A DNA stretch of 56,314 bases. It comes from Chromera velia. Taxonomy: Eukaryota > Sar > Chromeraceae. The notes beneath the pieces were generated by a model, which worked only from the letters and a program-made list of their open reading frames with translations, was not told where the DNA came from and searched no databases. The translations under genes and the position numbers were made by a program. The DNA is taken from positions 2,578 to 58,891 of the forward strand of contig JAHBMJ010000027.1 in NCBI GenBank assembly GCA_018398765.1, written 5' to 3'. Positions 56,314-56,314 of this stretch are shown here, one piece after another; position 1 is the first letter of the stretch; each line of letters opens with the position of its first letter.

Positions 56314-56314
56314 A
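47880..56314 (+). CDS. Ankyrin-like and leucine-rich-repeat protein, many small exons, incomplete at the right edge
   Basis: Tentative exons: 47880-47934 (ATG start), 48012-48056, 49345 to about 49528, 50012 to about 50100, 50592-50617, 50763-50834, 51110-51216, 51328 to about 51510, perhaps 51843-51890, 52625-52695, 53071-53145, 53384-53438, 53658-53759, 54088-54171, 54664-54794 and 55547-55639. Several successive phases agree. Confidence is best from 52625 to 54794. There the product reads as degenerate ankyrin-like helices ([30 protein letters not shown]) followed by LRR units: [38 protein letters not shown], then [19 protein letters not shown] at 55547-55639. Early exons encode basic, Gln-rich helices and a Ser-rich stretch (51110-51216). 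The last exon and stop were not found, so the gene probably continues beyond the window. Function is unknown; such proteins are usually binding scaffolds. The 5' part may belong to a different gene. Confidence 0.45.
48484..48962 (+). repeat. Imperfect AGC/AGA trinucleotide minisatellite with higher-order units
   Basis: About 470 bp of AGCAGC, AGAAGC and CAGAAA words with a near-60-bp higher-order unit repeated near 48676-48840. Long open frames exist in several frames of both strands: Ser/Arg, Ala/Glu and Gln/Lys on plus, Cys/Phe and Leu-rich on minus. By phase it falls in the intron between the exons ending at 48056 and starting at 49345 of the right-hand gene. Confidence 0.85.
50222..50320 (+). 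repeat. Degenerate hexanucleotide repeat (CCGATC/CGATGC/CGAAAC)
   Basis: Diverged six-base units rich in CGA encode alternating Asp/Thr/Pro/Ala dipeptides in one frame. It lies between exon candidates of the right-hand gene. Coding status is undecided. Confidence 0.6.
51560..51745 (+). other. Strand-asymmetric G/T-rich, C-poor tract
   Basis: About 185 bp with many GGGTG, GGGGTG and GGTGG runs and almost no C, inside a presumed intron of the right-hand gene. Several sets of four closely spaced G-runs would permit G-quadruplex folding. Confidence 0.7.
55284..55400. repeat. (CTGC)n/(CTGA)n tetranucleotide tract
   Basis: CTGCCTGCCTGC-type units grade into GACTGACTG units. They lie in non-coding sequence before the last LRR exon candidate. 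Confidence 0.85.
56117..56314. repeat. (CA)n-(GA)n-(CA)n compound microsatellite at the window edge
   Basis: A CA array, a GA array and a second, longer CA array with CG interruptions run to the end of the window. No gene is seen between 55640 and the end. Confidence 0.95.

Overview
This is nuclear DNA from a eukaryote. Every recognisable gene is split by spliceosomal introns. There are long simple-sequence arrays, three assembly gaps lie in poly-G tracts, and GC-rich genes alternate with AT-rich spacers. The gene set suggests a unicellular alga or protist that can build a motile flagellum. It includes an almost intact CFAP47-type axonemal giant, an SLC43/ApiAT-type transporter, an ALMT/FUSC-type membrane protein, a protein with five glutaredoxin-fold domains, and ankyrin and LRR proteins. 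I think a chromerid such as Chromera velia is the best guess, but this is inference from gene content, intron style and microsatellite load. No organellar or rRNA sequence is present to prove it.

Layout. 306-7024 (minus): a six-exon, about 1,582-residue polytopic membrane protein with a TMEM121/CECR6-like N-terminal domain, a long disordered region and a second membrane domain. 7808-25648 (plus): a CFAP47-like gene of about 30 exons and about 3,250 residues, apparently complete. 27183-29548 (minus): a three-exon protein with five glutaredoxin-like domains. 30178-32951 (plus): a four-exon SLC43-like transporter. 34174-35937 (minus): a single-exon ankyrin protein. 38346-42409 (plus): an ALMT/FUSC-like membrane protein. 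42410-47879: a repeat-rich spacer holding a 247-bp MITE-like element, a hairpin and GATT/GATG/GAAT arrays. 47880 to the right end (plus): a tentative gene of many tiny exons encoding ankyrin-like helices followed by leucine-rich repeats, incomplete at the right edge.

The first six genes strictly alternate in strand. Three divergent intergenic regions (7025-7807, 29549-30177, 35938-38345) probably act as shared promoters. All three carry TGCATGCA-type motifs like those bound by apicomplexan AP2 factors. The first two convergent regions (25649-27182, 32952-34173) are mostly AT-rich.

Exon models were built by hand from open frames, acceptor sites and phase agreement. In the six-exon gene, the CFAP47-like gene, the glutaredoxin gene and the SLC43-like gene nearly every junction agrees in phase. 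A striking side result is that the 5' splice sites are dominated by GTC (typically GTCAGT) rather than GTA/GTG. No tRNA, rRNA, CRISPR array or intact transposase gene was found.
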